From Druceiella hillmani (taxonomy: Eukaryota > Arthropoda > Insecta > Lepidoptera > Hepialidae), in assembly GCA_039881145.1 (NCBI GenBank), contig JAYKKI010000159.1:1-64000 (forward strand): 64,000 nucleotides of DNA, given 5' to 3'. Position numbers and translations under genes: made by a program. Below the pieces are notes generated by a model. It had not been told where the DNA came from. It ran no database searches and was given only the letters and a program-made list of their open reading frames with translations. This document shows positions 61,740 to 64,000 of the stretch, piece by piece. Every line of letters begins with the position of its first letter. Position 1 is the stretch's first letter.

Positions 61740-61945
61740 ATTAATCATTGCGAATACTAGTGATAGAAGATTATTTGGTTGGTGGCGGATTCGAGTCTCA
61801 ATCACCACACCCATTATTAAAAGTGACTTCTGGCACTCCTACTTATGTATATTAAACTAAATGTTTCCTTCGTGAAGTATAAGTTAACGCGAATGTAAAT
61901 GTTTTCTCTACAAACTAACTCATTCGGCTTGTCAAATAAATGAAT
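61740..61945 (+). mobile_element. possible tRNA-derived SINE
   Basis: GGTGGCGGATTCGAGTCTCA contains a B-box-like GGATTCGAGTC some 55 bp into the segment. The 3' end is AATAAATGAATAAATA. A clear A box and target-site duplications were not found. Confidence 0.3.
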
Positions 61946-62905
61946 AAATATTATATATATGACAGTTACATCGCGTGCAAAAAATTTTTTTTTTTATTTC
62001 AAGTTTTTACATGACATGAGTCGGCAAGTGGTAAATAGTATTCTTCAAATGATAAAAATAGAAAGTTGTTTTTAAAAGATACTGCGTAAATGGTAAAGTT
62101 CGTAAGTGTAGTAAGCAAGTATTCTATAAGTTTTGGCGAAAAATAAAAAAAAATGGAAATTGAAATGCACACCGGACAGACCGTTATTTTCTGCAATGTT
62201 AGAGATTCAACTGGACGAGCGTTAATCAAACGATTTTAAAGTTGCAATTTGTTAGTGTGTCTGCACCACGATAAAGTGTCGCACATTATTGTTCCTTATT
62301 GTAAATAAAAACATTCCGAATTAAATGAGCTACAAATATACATAATCATTTTCGATAAGTTTTTTGACGATCGGCGGAGGTTGAATGGATTTCAGAAGAG
62401 ATTTATTTTTCTGTTACACTCCCAGAATTTATATAGAGCATTTATGTAATTCTGAAAAATTGTTGTATTAGAAATATGTTTGCATCACTTTAGATATATC
62501 CGGTTCTTCAAATATGTTTAATTTTACCACATTTTTTTCCGTTCGAAAAGTTTGTCCTAAGTACGATTGTCCTAAGTATCAATTTGACCAAATAAAATTA
62601 AAAGACGTAATGAAAGCCTAGGTTCCACTCTCAAACCATAAAAAGTATGATTGTAAAAAGGCCTTTCGACAGCTATATCGTTGCAATAAATTTATAATTG
62701 TGCTACATAGACATAGGAAAATTGTTTGTTGAACAGGATGGTTGCTTTTGTGAGACTTAAGAAAAGCTATGATGTCATAAGAATAACTTTTTTCCTTATA
62801 TATAGCGATTTAATATAATAAAAAACAGGTTATGTTAGTATTAGACGCACCACAAATATTTAATTATTATTTACTACTAAATAATAATTAATTAATTAAT
62901 TGGAC

Positions 62906-62947
62906 AAAATATTTAACACCAAAAAAAGTGTTGGTGTTAAATATTTT
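62906..62947. repeat. perfect 15-bp-stem hairpin
   Basis: AAAATATTTAACACC, a 12-nt loop AAAAAAAGTGTT, then GGTGTTAAATATTTT. Stem positions all pair. Confidence 0.9.
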
Positions 62948-63855
62948 TCACAATTTTTCCCTGAGTTTTCCTAAGACTAACAACAAATAAAAAGTGTTAT
63001 TAAAGCATTATAGGAAACATATTTTTATGATTTCCTGAGTACAAAATAACACATTTTAAAGATACGGCCGCCACACGGCACCATTGAAGTGATACAACGC
63101 GACACGACTGTTTACAAATAAACCCCTATTTTCGGATTTGAATACTGAGCAATACGGCATTATTTCGAAGAAAGAAAAAAATTAATTATACTTGTTATTA
63201 AATATATTCCTTATGGTATTTTCATGTAGGTTTTGTTATGAAAACGAAATGTTTAAATATAATAATGATTGGGAAAATGTTGAAAATAAAAGAAATATTC
63301 ATTCAGAAACGAATTATTATTATTTAATAAAAAAGGCTTAAATGTGAAATATGTTATAATTTATTTTCATCTCGCATTTTCTAGAGCAGTCGAAAAAAAA
63401 TTTGCTCTATCAGGTAATCAAAATTTTGTTAGTAGTTAATAGTACTTCGACCATTAGTGAATTCAAACGACTATGCTAAAGTACAGTTGAAAAAACTTTT
63501 ACCTTAAATTTTCACTTTAATGGAACTTATGCAAAAATGCCAGAAGTATTACCAATCTATGCAAGAATTTTATCGTGTTGGTTAATTTTAAGTACTTTCA
63601 AAGAAAAAATAGATACCGTCATATTAGTGACTCAGACCTTCCTTGCAGCAACCGATCTATCTTGTAGGATGGGAAATTAAATTCAGATTGCAGTAACAGA
63701 ATTGGTCCTATCAGCTTGAAGATCAAGTTGTGAAATACATTTCAAGCCTTGTTATTTTATTAGAATTGAGGCAGTTCACTGAGATAGGAAGTTTTTGTAT
63801 TCTAATTTCAATAAATTGTATATAGATAAAATTTCTTGAAATTAGACTATAAAAA

Positions 63856-63874
63856 AACTGGTGAAGCACCAGTT
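63856..63874. repeat. small 8-bp-stem hairpin
   Basis: AACTGGTG, loop AAG, CACCAGTT. Too short to infer a role. Confidence 0.7.
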
Positions 63875-64000
63875 GAACTGGCAGTACGAGTAGAACCATA
63901 TTGGTAGTGCATATTGGTAATTAAATTTAATAATTTGAAAATAAACAGTTAAGTATATTTACTGTTTTTATAAAACTATTTACAAATATATTTTTTACAA

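Larger units (their letters stand above)
61946..64000. other. AT-rich spacer to the window end
   Basis: No gene recognised. It contains hairpins at 62,906-62,947 and 63,856-63,874 and a small GC-richer patch at 63,063-63,110. Confidence 0.5.

Noticed and set aside
61780..61810. tRNA gene at a B-box-like GGATTCGAGTC
   Set aside because: No A box, anticodon stem or acceptor stem can be folded; at most it is a SINE remnant.

Overview
The window is AT-rich eukaryotic DNA and reads as an insect genome, most likely a non-dipteran one. It holds about 0.9 kb of TTAGG-type telomeric repeat (CCTAA on the + strand), many (TA)n microsatellites, spliceosomal introns and insect transposon families. Short motifs around 13.8-14.0, 49.1-49.3 and 57.2-58.0 kb resemble repeats I associate with Lepidoptera, so a moth or butterfly is favoured but not proven. 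I find no intact host protein-coding gene and no rRNA, tRNA or CRISPR. Nearly every long open frame is a transposon remnant or low-complexity sequence.

Layout. 0-10 kb: AT-rich spacer, a perfect hairpin, microsatellites, and the first copy (7.87-9.26 kb) of a diverged duplicated segment. 10.26-12.2 kb: a truncated copia-type retrotransposon on the minus strand, whose LTR-like end abuts an interstitial telomeric array (12.2-13.1 kb). 15.0-18.2 kb: a decayed DNA transposon with repeated GGACAACC sites at both ends. 18.18-20.36 kb: a foldback element with about 500-590 bp inverted arms and a broken Myb/SANT-like gene. 20.4-26.3 kb: spacer with a tandem duplication, a 25-bp-stem hairpin and an ATGCAT minisatellite. 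26.32-29.83 and 30.11-34.52 kb: two further decayed elements with terminal inverted repeats of about 57 bp and 478 bp.

36.7-39.6 kb: a 38-bp minisatellite followed by two LTR-like direct repeats with no coding capacity between them. 42.5-46.1 kb: a mariner remnant, an exon-like segment, a (TA)n tract and an almost complete hAT-like transposon (43,204-46,102) with matching ends, an 8-bp target-site candidate, a transposase broken by frameshifts and one clean intron. 47.0-52.0 kb: two GC-rich segments, in exon order, that look like consecutive exons of a decayed arrestin gene, plus the second copy of the duplicated segment. In the first copy the exon is missing almost exactly. 52.1-58.7 kb: two inverted 615-bp mariner-type copies bracketing a three-exon THAP-domain pseudogene. 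58.7-64 kb: spacer with a non-LTR reverse transcriptase remnant, an 80-bp tandem triplication, a SINE-like segment and small hairpins.

Nothing here forms a working pathway. The window records several transposon classes landing in and rearranging an old gene locus. The most distinctive items are the foldback Myb/SANT element, the copia/telomere-repeat junction, the arrestin exon relics with their exon-less duplicate, and the intron-containing hAT-like element. All alignments were made by eye from the sequence, so percent identities and exact ends are approximate.
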